From contig JAKLGV010000025.1 of the NCBI GenBank assembly GCA_022710585.1, positions 1 through 42,018 of the forward strand: a stretch of 42,018 nucleotides of DNA, given 5' to 3'. Shown here piece by piece: positions 8,385-19,145 of the stretch. How positions within the stretch are numbered: the stretch's first letter is position 1; every line of letters starts with the position of its first letter. This stretch comes from Deltaproteobacteria bacterium. Lineage in GTDB: Bacteria; Desulfobacterota; Syntrophia; Syntrophales; Smithellaceae. The notes beneath the pieces are model-generated. The model did not search any database. It had not been told where the DNA came from and saw only the letters and a program-made list of their open reading frames with translations. A program made the translations under genes and the position numbers.

Positions 8385-8759
8385 ATGGATCAAGAGCAAA
8401 TCGTAATAAAGTACATTGATGCATACAACACGTTTGACATTGATTCGATGTTGGTACTTATGTCAGATGATGTGAGGTTTACTAATATTTCAGGTGGAGA
8501 AATTAGTGTTCAAACTACCGGCAAACGTGAGCTTGAACAACTTGCGAGGCAATCCGCAGAATGCTTTAAGACAAGGACACAGTCATTAAAATCTATAAAC
8601 ATAATCAGTGAGAAGGTCATCGTGGAAATCGATTTTACCTCGGTCTTGGCAAAGGATATGCCCAACGGTCTCAAAGCGGGTGATAAGATTTCTCTGGCGG
8701 GCAAATCAGAATTCATTATAAAAGATGGACTCATTGAGTCTATTGTTGATGTGAGCTGA
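8385..8759 (+). CDS. NTF2-like / SnoaL-like small protein
   Basis: A 124-residue soluble protein. The N-terminal helix (QIVIKYIDAYNTFDIDSMLVLMSDDVRF) and the later curved strands ending FIIKDGLIESIVDVS match the NTF2-like cone fold used by SnoaL, ketosteroid isomerase-like and many orphan proteins. No catalytic residues can be assigned with confidence. It lies directly after an attC-like element and before a GNAT gene; these genes look compositionally more AT-rich than their neighbours, which would fit acquisition. Confidence 0.7.
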   Translation: MDQEQIVIKYIDAYNTFDIDSMLVLMSDDVRFTNISGGEISVQTTGKRELEQLARQSAECFKTRTQSLKSINIISEKVIVEIDFTSVLAKDMPNGLKAGDKISLAGKSEFIIKDGLIESIVDVS

Positions 8760-8872
8760 AAAAGGGGCTTTATCCTCTTTAGTATAAGCAATTAACCGCG
8801 ACTGCAGTAAACGGCTTAAAGACATGCTGGTAGTGCGTAAGTTGGCCAGCATCAAGGAGGGATACGAAACAT

Positions 8873-9385
8873 ATGAATCCAAACATCGTTATCAGGAATG
8901 AGAGAGATACCGATATAAACGCAATAAGTGAGGTAACGGTTGCAGCGTTTAAGACCCTGGAAATCAGCAATCATACGGAGCAGTTCATCATTAAAGCGTT
9001 GCGTGCCTCGGGAGCGTTGACTATTTCGCTGGTCGCGGAAAATGACGGACAGGTAGTCGGCCACATTGCCTTTTCTCCCATAACCATTTCAGACGGCACA
9101 CGGAACTGGTACGGGCTTGGACCTGTATCGGTTTTGCCGGAGTACCAGCGTCAAGGCATCGGTAAAACTCTGATCGAAGAAGGCCTGTCACGGCTGAAGG
9201 CTATTAACGCTCAAGGCTGCTGTCTTGTGGGACATCCGGATTACTACATAAAATTCGGGTTCATAAACATCTCGGGACTTGCACACGAAGGTGTGCCGCC
9301 GGAAGTATTCTTCGCTCTGCCTTTTGATCAAAAAATACCGCAGGGCAAAGTAGAGTTCCATGAAGGATTTTGGGCAAAGAGCTGA
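8873..9385 (+). CDS. GNAT-family N-acetyltransferase (YhbS-like)
   Basis: A 170-residue acetyltransferase. The acetyl-CoA pyrophosphate-binding motif A is clear as VLPEYQRQGIGKTLI near residues 85-99. It is preceded by a GHIAFSPI strand and followed by LVGHPDYYIKFGF, the signature of the YhbS-like subgroup. The acceptor is unknown; it may be a small molecule or a protein N-terminus. AAGGAGGG lies 12 bases before the ATG. Confidence 0.85.
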   Translation: MNPNIVIRNERDTDINAISEVTVAAFKTLEISNHTEQFIIKALRASGALTISLVAENDGQVVGHIAFSPITISDGTRNWYGLGPVSVLPEYQRQGIGKTLIEEGLSRLKAINAQGCCLVGHPDYYIKFGFINISGLAHEGVPPEVFFALPFDQKIPQGKVEFHEGFWAKS

Positions 9386-9404
9386 GCTCAATTAACCGGA
9401 TAGC

Positions 9405-10895
9405 ATGATGAATAATAAAATACTTATCGTGATCATCAGCATTCCCTTTGTTGTTGCCGCGCTCTATTTTCTCTATAAGTATTTGTTGCAGCTTACCACA
9501 AAGCCTGTTCTGGAAATAAGTCTTACTTCTCTTGATCATTCGAGTTGGTCCGAAAAGAAAAAAATAAAAGAGCTGATGGAAACGTTTCAGAAATACGGAT
9601 TCGCCCTCGCCGGACAGTATGAATGCCCGGAAATGCCCGGTCTCAAAATAGCGGGTTTTATCAAACCTTCTGAACAATTGGTAGGCGTCATTAATGATCA
9701 TCCCATTGCCGGAATCTGGAGTGAGGTTTGCATACAGTACACGGATGGTGAGACTCTCACTGTTGCCAATGCACCGATGGGGCAGGAAATGGATCATATG
9801 CCGGAATCCATCATGATTTATATGAAGGGTAGTTCTCTGGATGAAATGATGGCAAGAGTTTTAGCCGAGAGAAAGGAAAAGCCTCGAAAAACTATTTCCA
9901 AAGAAGAGTTTTCTTACAATTTCGAAGAGGCATATAAAAAAGAAATGAAATGGCGGATGGATCGGGGCGGTCCGACCGCACTGGAAGTGAAAAGAGTTGC
10001 CGATGAAATGGGAGTTCCTCTGGACAGTTCAAAAATGCAGGAAAAAACTCGGCAACTGCAAAAAATATGGTTGGAAGAAAAGAACAAGCCAAAGAAGGTT
10101 AAGAGAGAAGTCATTGAGGCTGAACTGCCGCAAGAATTTCAGCGGCCGGATGTGTTTCGTCAGAATCTGGAACAAAAAAGCGAGCCCATGCCGCAGATGA
10201 ATCTTCCGGTCATTCCCGCTTATATTTTTCTGATTGTGACAATGAGTTACTGGTGTTATTATGGTTATCAATACAACAAAGTTCATGGACCGGTATCTCT
10301 GACAGATTTAATTATCTTTTTTGCGGTCTTTCTTTTTCTACTCATTATTCTAGTTAATATATGGTCCTATAATAAACAGGTGAAAATGTGTCCTTATCTG
10401 AAACGAGTTGCAGATATGAGACCTGGCGCTTTCCTGTTCATATCCGGCAAAGCTCCCACACTATTCTACGCCAGGGAAGGGTGGATAGGAAAACTTGTAT
10501 TTTGGATGGGAGGCGATAATACGCCGGGGACGACCCGTCTGGAGGCAACAACAAGCCGTTACGGAGGGTGGTTATCAATTAGTCCAAAGACGATGGTCAG
10601 CAGGATATTCGCTCGTTCGGATGAGGACAATATTCCATTACCGGACAGTGATTTCAGCAGAAAATATACTGTGTCGGGTTCGGATAAAGTCCTTGCCGAA
10701 GAACTGCTGAAATCCGGCTTTTCAGATATCATGATGCGTTTGGATGGATTTGAAAAGCCAAGTGTGGAGATTGACGGCAAATCGGTCAAAGTAGAAATAG
10801 AAAGAAATCTTTTCAGCACGCGCAAGGAAGCGGAGCTGCGACAATTTTTAGAGGCATCGGAAAACATTATTGACTTAGTGGTGCGACTGAGATGA
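9405..10895 (+). CDS. Large hypothetical membrane protein
   Basis: A 496-residue protein I do not recognise. One N-terminal transmembrane helix (about 4-24) is followed by a soluble domain. A highly charged, probably coiled region spans about 150-250 (KKEMKWRMDRGG, EKTRQLQKIWLEEKNK). Two more membrane helices lie near 272-290 and 300-320, and a C-terminal soluble domain of about 170 residues follows. Its stop overlaps the start of the next gene (ATGA), so the two are translationally coupled and may act together. Confidence 0.6.
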   Translation: MMNNKILIVIISIPFVVAALYFLYKYLLQLTTKPVLEISLTSLDHSSWSEKKKIKELMETFQKYGFALAGQYECPEMPGLKIAGFIKPSEQLVGVINDHPIAGIWSEVCIQYTDGETLTVANAPMGQEMDHMPESIMIYMKGSSLDEMMARVLAERKEKPRKTISKEEFSYNFEEAYKKEMKWRMDRGGPTALEVKRVADEMGVPLDSSKMQEKTRQLQKIWLEEKNKPKKVKREVIEAELPQEFQRPDVFRQNLEQKSEPMPQMNLPVIPAYIFLIVTMSYWCYYGYQYNKVHGPVSLTDLIIFFAVFLFLLIILVNIWSYNKQVKMCPYLKRVADMRPGAFLFISGKAPTLFYAREGWIGKLVFWMGGDNTPGTTRLEATTSRYGGWLSISPKTMVSRIFARSDEDNIPLPDSDFSRKYTVSGSDKVLAEELLKSGFSDIMMRLDGFEKPSVEIDGKSVKVEIERNLFSTRKEAELRQFLEASENIIDLVVRLR

Positions 10896-11389
10896 TAAAA
10901 GAAATAAATGGGTGGAAATTAGATATTGATTCCTGGCCCGGCCCTGACCGGAAGAAGTGGAAGGGCTTGCGGGATATTTTTCAGGAAAGCCCTGACGGCA
11001 GATATCTCGCGGTTCTGTATTCCTGCAGCGAGATTGATATACATAAAGAAGTCGGCCATTTCGCTCTTCTTGAGGCAACGAAGGATTCGCCCCGTCTTTT
11101 GCTGCGTCCCCGCGGCCTCACCTGTTTTGTGACCTACGATCCCGGAAAAGACATCCAATGGGTTGAAAACCGTTTTTGTGTGGTGAGTTCTTATAATCTC
11201 AAGCCTGAATTTTCTTTATCCGGACAGCTCAAGTTTTACGGGACAATGATTTTTGATGTTCTCCAGCGAAGAGTTGCCAACATTCCCGGTGCTTCTTCAG
11301 ACAAAGTCATTGCTGCTTTTCCGGACAACCTGGAATGGAAACACTGGAGACGTTTATCGTGGTGGCCGAGGCTGTGGCAAAAACAATAA
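10892..11389 (+). CDS. Hypothetical protein coupled to the preceding membrane protein
   Basis: A 165-residue soluble protein without recognised family. It begins MIKEINGWKLDIDSWPGPDRKKW and is rich in short strands (YLAVLYSCSE, HFALLEATK, NRFCVVSSYN), suggesting a beta-propeller blade or beta-sandwich. The start ATG overlaps the previous stop by four bases, so it belongs to a two-gene operon with the gene at 9405. Confidence 0.55.
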   Translation: MIKEINGWKLDIDSWPGPDRKKWKGLRDIFQESPDGRYLAVLYSCSEIDIHKEVGHFALLEATKDSPRLLLRPRGLTCFVTYDPGKDIQWVENRFCVVSSYNLKPEFSLSGQLKFYGTMIFDVLQRRVANIPGASSDKVIAAFPDNLEWKHWRRLSWWPRLWQKQ

Positions 11390-11432
11390 ATGAACAGTTC
11401 CCGGACGAATGATTGGTTAATCTGAACGAAAA

Positions 11433-11809
11433 ATGAAAGAAGAAATAAAAAAAAAAATCTTAAAACCGAATTTTATATTGCCGAGAAATGTTTTATTACC
11501 GAATTATCCAACACACCGGATGATCCTGATGTGTCTATCGCCCGGGCAAGGGTGGAGCCGGGGGTGACAACACGCCGTCATCGCCTGAAGGGAATCACCG
11601 AGCGCTATTTTGTCATCAGTGGGAAAGGACTTGTAGAAGTTGGAGATTTGCCTCCGCAGGAAGTCAACGCCGGTGATATCGTGCTGATTCCGCCAATGTG
11701 TCCCCAGCGCATCACCAACATCGGCAAAGATGATTTGATTTTTCTGGCCATCTGCTCACCCCGTTATACTCAAGAAGCTTACGAAGATATCGAAGATACG
11801 GAGGCTTAA
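11433..11809 (+). CDS. Cupin-domain protein, frame broken at an A11 tract
   Basis: The cupin barrel is clear from 11531 on: VEPGVTTRRHRLKGITERYFVISGKG, then GDIVLIPPMCPQRITNIG. However, the same frame is protein-like for 25 codons further upstream (KTEFYIAEKCFITEL) with no start. An ATG at 11433 (MKEEIKKK) leads into it if the ribosome slips -1, or if one A is gained, in the run of eleven As at 11447-11457. Without slippage translation stops after about 45 codons. It is a small single-domain cupin of about 125 residues; its metal and substrate are unknown. A GTG at 11531 would give a shortened 92-residue form. Confidence 0.6.
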
Positions 11810-11812
11810 TTC

Positions 11813-14221
11813 TTACATGAAGTTTTCCGGATCGACGTCAGCGGTAATCTTCACATGGCTATTCTTATGTCTGTTGATGATCTCACGCGTGATTTTATGA
11901 AGTAGGTCTGTATTCTTCCCTTTCAACAACATTTGCCAGCGGTAGCGTCCCCGGATTTTAGATAGCGGCGATTCCGCCGGGCCGATAATTTCCACGGCAT
12001 TTCCACAACCCGCGCTTAATTTGTTCGCCAGTTTTCCCAGGCGGCGCGCTTCTTCAATCAGAACATCTTTATTAACAGATGACAGACGCAGGTTAACGAT
12101 GCGGCTGAAAGGCGGGTAGTGCAGGGCTTTTCGAAATTCAATTTCCTCTTCATAGAACGCTTTGTAGTCATGATTTCGCGCGTGTCTCAGCGCGTAATGC
12201 TGTGGATTAAAGGTTTGGATGATCACCCTTCCGGGAGAATCGCCGCGTCCGCCGCGTCCGGCCACCTGCGTGATCAGTTGAAAAGTCTTTTCCGCGGCGC
12301 GAAAATCCGGCATGTTCAGGGATGTGTCGGCAGATATAACACCTACGAGTGTGATGAACGGGAAGTCATGGCCTTTGGTAATCATCTGGGTGCCGATCAA
12401 AATATCAATTTCCCTGTGCTCCAGCGCCCGAAGCATCTTCTCGTGAGAACCCTTGCGGGCCGTGGTGTCGGAATCCATTCTCTGGATACGCGAATTTGGA
12501 AAAAACTTTTGCGCTTCTTTTTCCAGTTTCTGCGTGCCGACGCCAAAGTTCAAAATGCGGCTGTTCTTGCAGGAAGGGCAAACGGGATTAGATTTGATGG
12601 TGTAGTCGCAGTAATGACATTTGATGACTTCAGCCGTTGCGTGATGTTTCAGTGAAACGGCGCAGTTGGGGCAGCCGAACTGATAGCCGCAATCCGCGCA
12701 CACCAGAAAAGTGTCAAAACCCCGTTTGTTGAGAAAGAGAAGAACCTGTTCCTTTCTGCCGAGTGTCTCACCGATCGCGTCAATCAGGGCGTCGGAAAAA
12801 ATGGGTGCTTTCCCCGCCTTTTCCTGCTGGACTTTCATATCAACAATGTCCACGACCGGCATGGGTCTGTCATCCACGCGGTTGGGCAGTTCCAGATAAC
12901 AGTATTTTTTGGACAGCGCGTTGAAGTAGGTGTTCACGCCGGGAGTGGCTGAGCCGGCAATGACAACGGCATGAGCCAATTTCGCTTTCACAACTGCCAT
13001 GTCGCGGCTGTTGTAGCAAAGCCTTTCGTCCTGCTTGTAGGAGGCGTCATGTTCTTCATCCACAACGATTAATTTTAAATCCGGAAGCGGCGCGAAAAGG
13101 GCGGAACGGGCGCCGATCACCAGCTTGATCTGACCGCGTTTGATCTGCCGCCACTGGTCGTAGCGGATCGACTCCGCGATGCCGCTGTGCAAAACGGCGA
13201 TCTGCTGCGGATCAAAACGGCCGGACACACGCGATATCAGTTGCGGCGTCAGGGCGATTTCCGGAACAAGATAGATCGCGGAGCCTCCCGTGCTCAAAAC
13301 TTTTTCAATGGCTTTTAAATAGATTTCCGTTTTGCCGCTGCCGGTGACGCCGTTGAGCAGGATGGTGGAAAAAGTGTTCTGTCCGATTTTACACTCGATT
13401 GCCGTCAGCGCGCTGTTTTGCTGTTCGTTAAGCGTAAGCGGAATTCTGTTCTGACGCATTCCCGAATCCAGAGAGGCGCTGCGGATTTTTTCCTGATCCG
13501 TGAAAGTGATAATGCCTTTGTCGCGCAGTCTTTTAATCACGGCATCGGAGACACCGGTTTCCGCCATCAGATTATTGAGAGATATCGCTCCCGTTTGCCG
13601 GATAAAATCGATGATTTTTGCTTGCTTATCGGTGAACTTTATTCCGTCCGTCTTATCAGGAGCAAGCGCGACAATTTTTTCGCTCTGCACCGCGAGTTGT
13701 TTGTTTTGCTTTCTTTCGATCCGGATCAGTCCGGCGCGTTGCAGTTTTTTTACAGCAGCAGAGACATTTCTAATATCGCTGGCTTTGCCGACGCTGTTAA
13801 GAGCGATTCCCTGGGGATATGCTTGCAGAAAATTCAGCAGTTTTTCCTGCGCGGGTGGAAGAGGCGTATTGGTTTTTGTTTCCAGCGGCGTGATCCAGAA
13901 AAAGTCTTTCTTTTCGGAGCCGGCGGGAATGATTTCGGCCAGCACCTTGCCCAGGGGATAAATGAAATAATCCGCAATCCATTGATAAAATTTCAGATCA
14001 TCCGATCCGAAAAGCGGTTCATCATCCAGGATTTCATCGACGGGCTTGATGGTTTTCAAATCGCAGACTTGATTTATTTCCACAATAAAGCCCGTCCGCT
14101 TCTTGTTGCCAAAGGGAACAAAAACGCGTTTGCCGATTTCAATCTGGTTTTGCAAATCAGCGGGAACTTCATACGTGAAGGTTTTATCGGACGGAATGTT
14201 TAAAGCGACATTTACAAACAT
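11813..14221 (-). CDS. priA: Primosomal protein N' (replication restart helicase PriA)
   Basis: A superfamily 2 DNA helicase of 802 residues that reloads the replisome at stalled forks. The N-terminal 3'-DNA-binding domain (FTYEVP...KRVFVPFGNKKRTGF) is followed by Walker A GVTGSGKTEIYL near residue 290 and the Walker B box VVDEEHDASYKQ. The zinc-binding insertion has four CxxC pairs (CADCGYQFGCPNC, CHYCDYTIKSNPVCPSC). Motif VI reads QVAGRGGRGDSPG. Length is slightly above the usual 730-750 residues. It is divergent from the Fur-family regulator and convergent with the cupin gene, with four bases between stops. Confidence 0.95.
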   Translation of the reverse strand: MFVNVALNIPSDKTFTYEVPADLQNQIEIGKRVFVPFGNKKRTGFIVEINQVCDLKTIKPVDEILDDEPLFGSDDLKFYQWIADYFIYPLGKVLAEIIPAGSEKKDFFWITPLETKTNTPLPPAQEKLLNFLQAYPQGIALNSVGKASDIRNVSAAVKKLQRAGLIRIERKQNKQLAVQSEKIVALAPDKTDGIKFTDKQAKIIDFIRQTGAISLNNLMAETGVSDAVIKRLRDKGIITFTDQEKIRSASLDSGMRQNRIPLTLNEQQNSALTAIECKIGQNTFSTILLNGVTGSGKTEIYLKAIEKVLSTGGSAIYLVPEIALTPQLISRVSGRFDPQQIAVLHSGIAESIRYDQWRQIKRGQIKLVIGARSALFAPLPDLKLIVVDEEHDASYKQDERLCYNSRDMAVVKAKLAHAVVIAGSATPGVNTYFNALSKKYCYLELPNRVDDRPMPVVDIVDMKVQQEKAGKAPIFSDALIDAIGETLGRKEQVLLFLNKRGFDTFLVCADCGYQFGCPNCAVSLKHHATAEVIKCHYCDYTIKSNPVCPSCKNSRILNFGVGTQKLEKEAQKFFPNSRIQRMDSDTTARKGSHEKMLRALEHREIDILIGTQMITKGHDFPFITLVGVISADTSLNMPDFRAAEKTFQLITQVAGRGGRGDSPGRVIIQTFNPQHYALRHARNHDYKAFYEEEIEFRKALHYPPFSRIVNLRLSSVNKDVLIEEARRLGKLANKLSAGCGNAVEIIGPAESPLSKIRGRYRWQMLLKGKNTDLLHKITREIINRHKNSHVKITADVDPENFM

Positions 14222-14298
14222 AAAAAGCCATTATCATTATTGCGTTTAAAATGGAATAATGAATGGTGAAACCGCTTCAAAGGAAACAAAATAATCGC

Positions 14299-14327
14299 TT
14301 GACAATCAAGTCGCTCATCGGTAGTAT
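14299..14327 (+). promoter_or_regulatory. Promoter of the Fur/PerR-family regulator gene
   Basis: TTGACA at 14299-14304 and TAGTAT at 14322-14327 with a 17-base spacer. The predicted transcription start falls inside the operator at 14330-14350, only about 20 bases before the ATG at 14355, which implies autoregulation and a very short leader. Confidence 0.65.
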
Positions 14328-14329
14328 CG

Positions 14330-14350
14330 TATCCGGAACGATTCCGGATA
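14330..14350 (+). promoter_or_regulatory. Operator: perfect 9-3-9 inverted repeat before the regulator gene
   Basis: TATCCGGAA, three bases (CGA), then TTCCGGATA form a perfect inverted repeat directly after the -10 box. A closely similar copy precedes katG at 14854-14874. The position would block transcription when occupied. Confidence 0.65.
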
Positions 14351-14354
14351 AAAT

Positions 14355-14783
14355 ATGCTATCACGAGAAGCCATTATTCAAAAACTTAAAGAGAATGGTT
14401 TGAAACTGACGAGCCAGAGGCTGGCCATTGTTGATGTGCTGATAAAAAAAGGGCATTTACATCCGGGGGCGGGCTTCATTTACAAGGAAGCGAAAAAGAA
14501 GTGCCCCAGCATCAGTCTGTCATCTGTTTACGCGAACCTGAATGAACTGACACGCTCTGGCATCATCAAATTGCTGGAGTTTGACGGAAAGGAAAACCGC
14601 TGCGAAGGTAACTTGGAAGAGCACATCAATTTGATCTGCGAACACTGCGGGAAAATTACTGATTTTGAAGTCCCCGTTACTTTGAATCAGAAAGAGATTA
14701 CCAGAAAAACGGGCTTTCTGATCACCAATAACAGGCTGGAATATTACGGATACTGCGGAGAATGCACTAAAAGCAAAGGATAA
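14355..14783 (+). CDS. Fur-family transcriptional repressor, probably PerR-like
   Basis: A 142-residue metal-dependent repressor. The winged-helix domain (TSQRLAIVDVLIKKG...ISLSSVYANLNELTRSGII) is followed by a dimerisation domain with two structural-zinc CxxC pairs, CEHC and CGEC. The regulatory metal site is partly unusual: the usual D-H-x-H segment reads EEHINLIC, so one His is replaced by Asn. Adjacency to katG and a shared operator argue for peroxide control, so I favour PerR over Fur. It is probably autoregulated through the operator overlapping its own start site. Confidence 0.85.
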   Translation: MLSREAIIQKLKENGLKLTSQRLAIVDVLIKKGHLHPGAGFIYKEAKKKCPSISLSSVYANLNELTRSGIIKLLEFDGKENRCEGNLEEHINLICEHCGKITDFEVPVTLNQKEITRKTGFLITNNRLEYYGYCGECTKSKG

Positions 14784-14853
14784 TCCCTATCGTGTTACAA
14801 AACATCGGGCACACCTTTGCCATTAGTATTCGGTGTTTTACTTTGTCGTATTT

Positions 14854-14874
14854 ATTCCGGAATTATTCCGGATA
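14854..14874 (+). promoter_or_regulatory. Operator upstream of katG, matching the regulator's own site
   Basis: ATTCCGGAA, three bases (TTA), then TTCCGGATA. It agrees with the site at 14330 at 17 of 21 positions and keeps the CCGGAA/TTCCGG core in both arms. It lies 70 bases before the katG ATG. Confidence 0.6.
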
Positions 14875-14911
14875 TGAATAAAACTGAACTGTCGTGTATC
14901 AATATCAATAA

Positions 14912-17155
<2,244 letters not shown>

Positions 17156-17210
17156 TTGTGTCAGCAGCCTCTTGAATGGTTTTGAGAGGCGTTGAAAAAA
17201 GAAAATCTGA

Positions 17211-17254
17211 CAACCGGCTCAGCGGATAGCGTAGCGCCGCCGCTGAGCCGGTTG
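17211..17254 (+). terminator. Long perfect inverted repeat after katG
   Basis: A 15-base arm (17211-17225) is perfectly complementary to 17240-17254 around a 14-base loop, followed by an AT-rich ACTTTTATCTTT. A weaker six-base hairpin (GCCTCT/AGAGGC, 17167-17190) precedes it. It probably ends the katG transcript or protects its 3' end. Confidence 0.6.
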
Positions 17255-17335
17255 ACTTTTATCTTTCGAGATCATTCTCGGTGCTACGGTTCAAGTGTAA
17301 TTCTTAATTTGTGGATACGTTTTTGTTCTGAAAAT

Positions 17336-17361
17336 AAAAAAGCCCGATGTCGGGGCTTTTT
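17336..17361 (-). terminator. Intrinsic terminator of dksA (bidirectional)
   Basis: GCCCCGACATCGGGC on the minus strand followed by six Ts, with As on the other side, just after the dksA stop at 17382. It could also stop read-through from katG. Confidence 0.8.
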
Positions 17362-17381
17362 GAATGATTAACGTGACAGGG

Positions 17382-17768
17382 TTATTCGCCTTTAAGTTTT
17401 TCCTGCTTTTCCTGTTTTGTCTTGCAGTCAATGCAGAGGGTGGTCACCGGCCTGGCCAGCAATCTTTTTTCGGAAATGGGGCCGCCGCAGACTTCGCAGA
17501 TGCCGAAGGTTCCGTCATCAATTCTTTTGATGGCTTCCTGCATTTTCATAATCAGCTTGCGTTCTCTGTCCCGGATGCGCAATTCAAAATTTCTGTCGGA
17601 TTCCAGCGATGCCCGGTCGTTGGGATCGGGATAGTTTTCTTTGCCGTTGGTCATTTCGGAAACAGTTTTGCCCGCCTCACTTAACAGTTCATTGATTTTC
17701 TGCGTGAGCAGCTTTTTGAAAGCCTGCATTTTTTCCTGTCTTGCTTTTACATTATTCTGTTTTTCCAA
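17382..17768 (-). CDS. dksA: DksA/TraR-family RNA polymerase-binding protein
   Basis: A 128-residue protein that binds the RNA polymerase secondary channel and works with ppGpp. A long coiled-coil (about 5-75, with the acidic tip region ENYPDPNDRASLESD) is followed by the four-cysteine zinc finger CEVCGGPISEKRLLARPVTTLCIDC. I place the start at a TTG (17768-17766) because AAGGAG lies seven bases before it. An in-frame ATG at 17801 has no ribosome site. It is monocistronic with its own terminator. Confidence 0.88.
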   Translation of the reverse strand: MEKQNNVKARQEKMQAFKKLLTQKINELLSEAGKTVSEMTNGKENYPDPNDRASLESDRNFELRIRDRERKLIMKMQEAIKRIDDGTFGICEVCGGPISEKRLLARPVTTLCIDCKTKQEKQEKLKGE

Positions 17769-17905
17769 AACATTTACTCCTTGCATGAAAAACTTGAACA
17801 TTTCTTTTACTTGATGACAAATTATTTGTAAAGAGAAATTTTTATCTACATAATTATTTGTTCGCCGACCCGAAGATTAAAATATTGCCAATTAAATCAA
17901 TTATT

Positions 17906-18391
17906 TCAACTATCTGAACCATAGGTCCGGATAATCTTTTCCACGACGTTGGTTGTGGATTTGCCTTCCACTTCGGGAATGATGGCAACCCGACCGCCCC
18001 ATTGCCGGACTTCCTCCCGTCCGACAACTTTTTCCTCCGGCCAGTCTCCCCCCTTGATCAGAACGTCAGGTTTGAGGAAATTGATTAATTCCAGCGGGGT
18101 TAATTCCGGGAAAATGGTCACAAAATCAATAAATTCAAGCGCGGCCAGAACCTCCGCTCGTTCGCTTTCGGTGACGAGCGGCCTTTTTTCTCCCTTAATC
18201 GCGCGGACGGAAGAGTCGCTGTTGAGAGCGAGCACCAGAATATCCGCGGTTTTCTTCGCTTCACGCAAATACCGGACGTGGCCGACATGCAGAATGTCGA
18301 AGCAGCCGTTGGTAAAAGCGATTTTTTTCCCCTGCGTACGCAGACCGTCCAATTTTGTTCGCAGGCTTTCTCTGTCTAATATTTTATTCAT
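17906..18391 (-). CDS. rfaE2: D-glycero-beta-D-manno-heptose 1-phosphate adenylyltransferase domain protein
   Basis: A 161-residue cytidylyltransferase-fold enzyme that makes ADP-heptose for the LPS core. The nucleotide-binding signature FTNGCFDILHVGHVRYL lies near residues 27-43, and VLIKGGDWPEEKVVG and the closing EGKSTTNVVEKI are both diagnostic of the RfaE/HldE C-terminal domain. It is a stand-alone domain, so the kinase half must be elsewhere. It overlaps the end of comF; GAGGAG five bases before the ATG at 18391 selects that start over a GTG at 18397. Confidence 0.92.
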   Translation of the reverse strand: MNKILDRESLRTKLDGLRTQGKKIAFTNGCFDILHVGHVRYLREAKKTADILVLALNSDSSVRAIKGEKRPLVTESERAEVLAALEFIDFVTIFPELTPLELINFLKPDVLIKGGDWPEEKVVGREEVRQWGGRVAIIPEVEGKSTTNVVEKIIRTYGSDS

Positions 18392-19145
18392 CCGCACTCC
18401 TCGCGTTGAAATGATGGGGCAGAACTCTGGCCAGCGTCAGAACTGAAACTTCGCGCGCTCCGGCCCTGATTAAAACTTTTGCGCATTCATTGACCGTGGC
18501 GCCGGTGGTGAAAACATCGTCAATCAGCAGGATCGTTTGGCCGGATATTTTTTCAGCGTTATGGACTTCAAAAGCTCCCCGGATGTTTTGTTTTCTTTCC
18601 TGTTTGTGATAGCCGGTTTGAGTTTGGGTATATCTATGCCGTTTCAGCACGGAGAAGTCAACGGGGATCTGCCGTTTTTTCCCGACGGCGCGCGCCAGAA
18701 CCAGGGACTGATTAAAGCCTCTTTCGCGCAGTCTTTTGATATGCAGCGGCACCGGCACAATGAGGGTATAGCCGGTGAGATCCATGCCGGGAAAAGAAAA
18801 ATCAGCCATAAAAGAAGCAAGCATTTCACCGATGGAGAGATTGTTTTTATATTTGAATTGATGAATGGCGTTTAAGATGACGTCTTCGTAGCTGAAGATG
18901 GCGCGGGCGCGCGAAAAAAAGGGCTTCTTTTCCAGGCATTCTCCGCACAGGTGATTTTCCGCAGAACTGTCAGGGAAAGTGGTGCCGCAGATGTCGCAGA
19001 GGCTTCCCCGGATAAAATGGACTTTTACCGCGCAGGATGGGCAGAACAGGCGTCCGCTGCCCTGATCGATGAGGTCATCGCAACCCAGACAGCGGAAGGG
19101 GAAAATAACTTCGCCTAGATCATGGAGAACTTCGGCCAGACTCAT
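18384..19145 (-). CDS. comF: ComF-family phosphoribosyltransferase-like protein
   Basis: A 253-residue protein with an N-terminal double zinc ribbon (CLGCDDL, FCPSC, CDICG, CGEC) and a phosphoribosyltransferase domain with the PRPP loop ILLIDDVFTTGATVNEC near residue 215. ComF proteins are linked to DNA uptake in competent species, but the role in other bacteria is unclear. I start it at 19145, where its ATG overlaps the rsfS stop (ATGA), rather than at 19214 inside rsfS. It overlaps rfaE2 downstream. Confidence 0.88.
   Translation of the reverse strand: MSLAEVLHDLGEVIFPFRCLGCDDLIDQGSGRLFCPSCAVKVHFIRGSLCDICGTTFPDSSAENHLCGECLEKKPFFSRARAIFSYEDVILNAIHQFKYKNNLSIGEMLASFMADFSFPGMDLTGYTLIVPVPLHIKRLRERGFNQSLVLARAVGKKRQIPVDFSVLKRHRYTQTQTGYHKQERKQNIRGAFEVHNAEKISGQTILLIDDVFTTGATVNECAKVLIRAGAREVSVLTLARVLPHHFNARSADE

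Noticed and set aside
17167..17254. The inverted repeats after katG as an insertion sequence end
   Set aside because: There is no transposase, no target duplication and only stem-loop geometry, so a terminator is the simpler reading.
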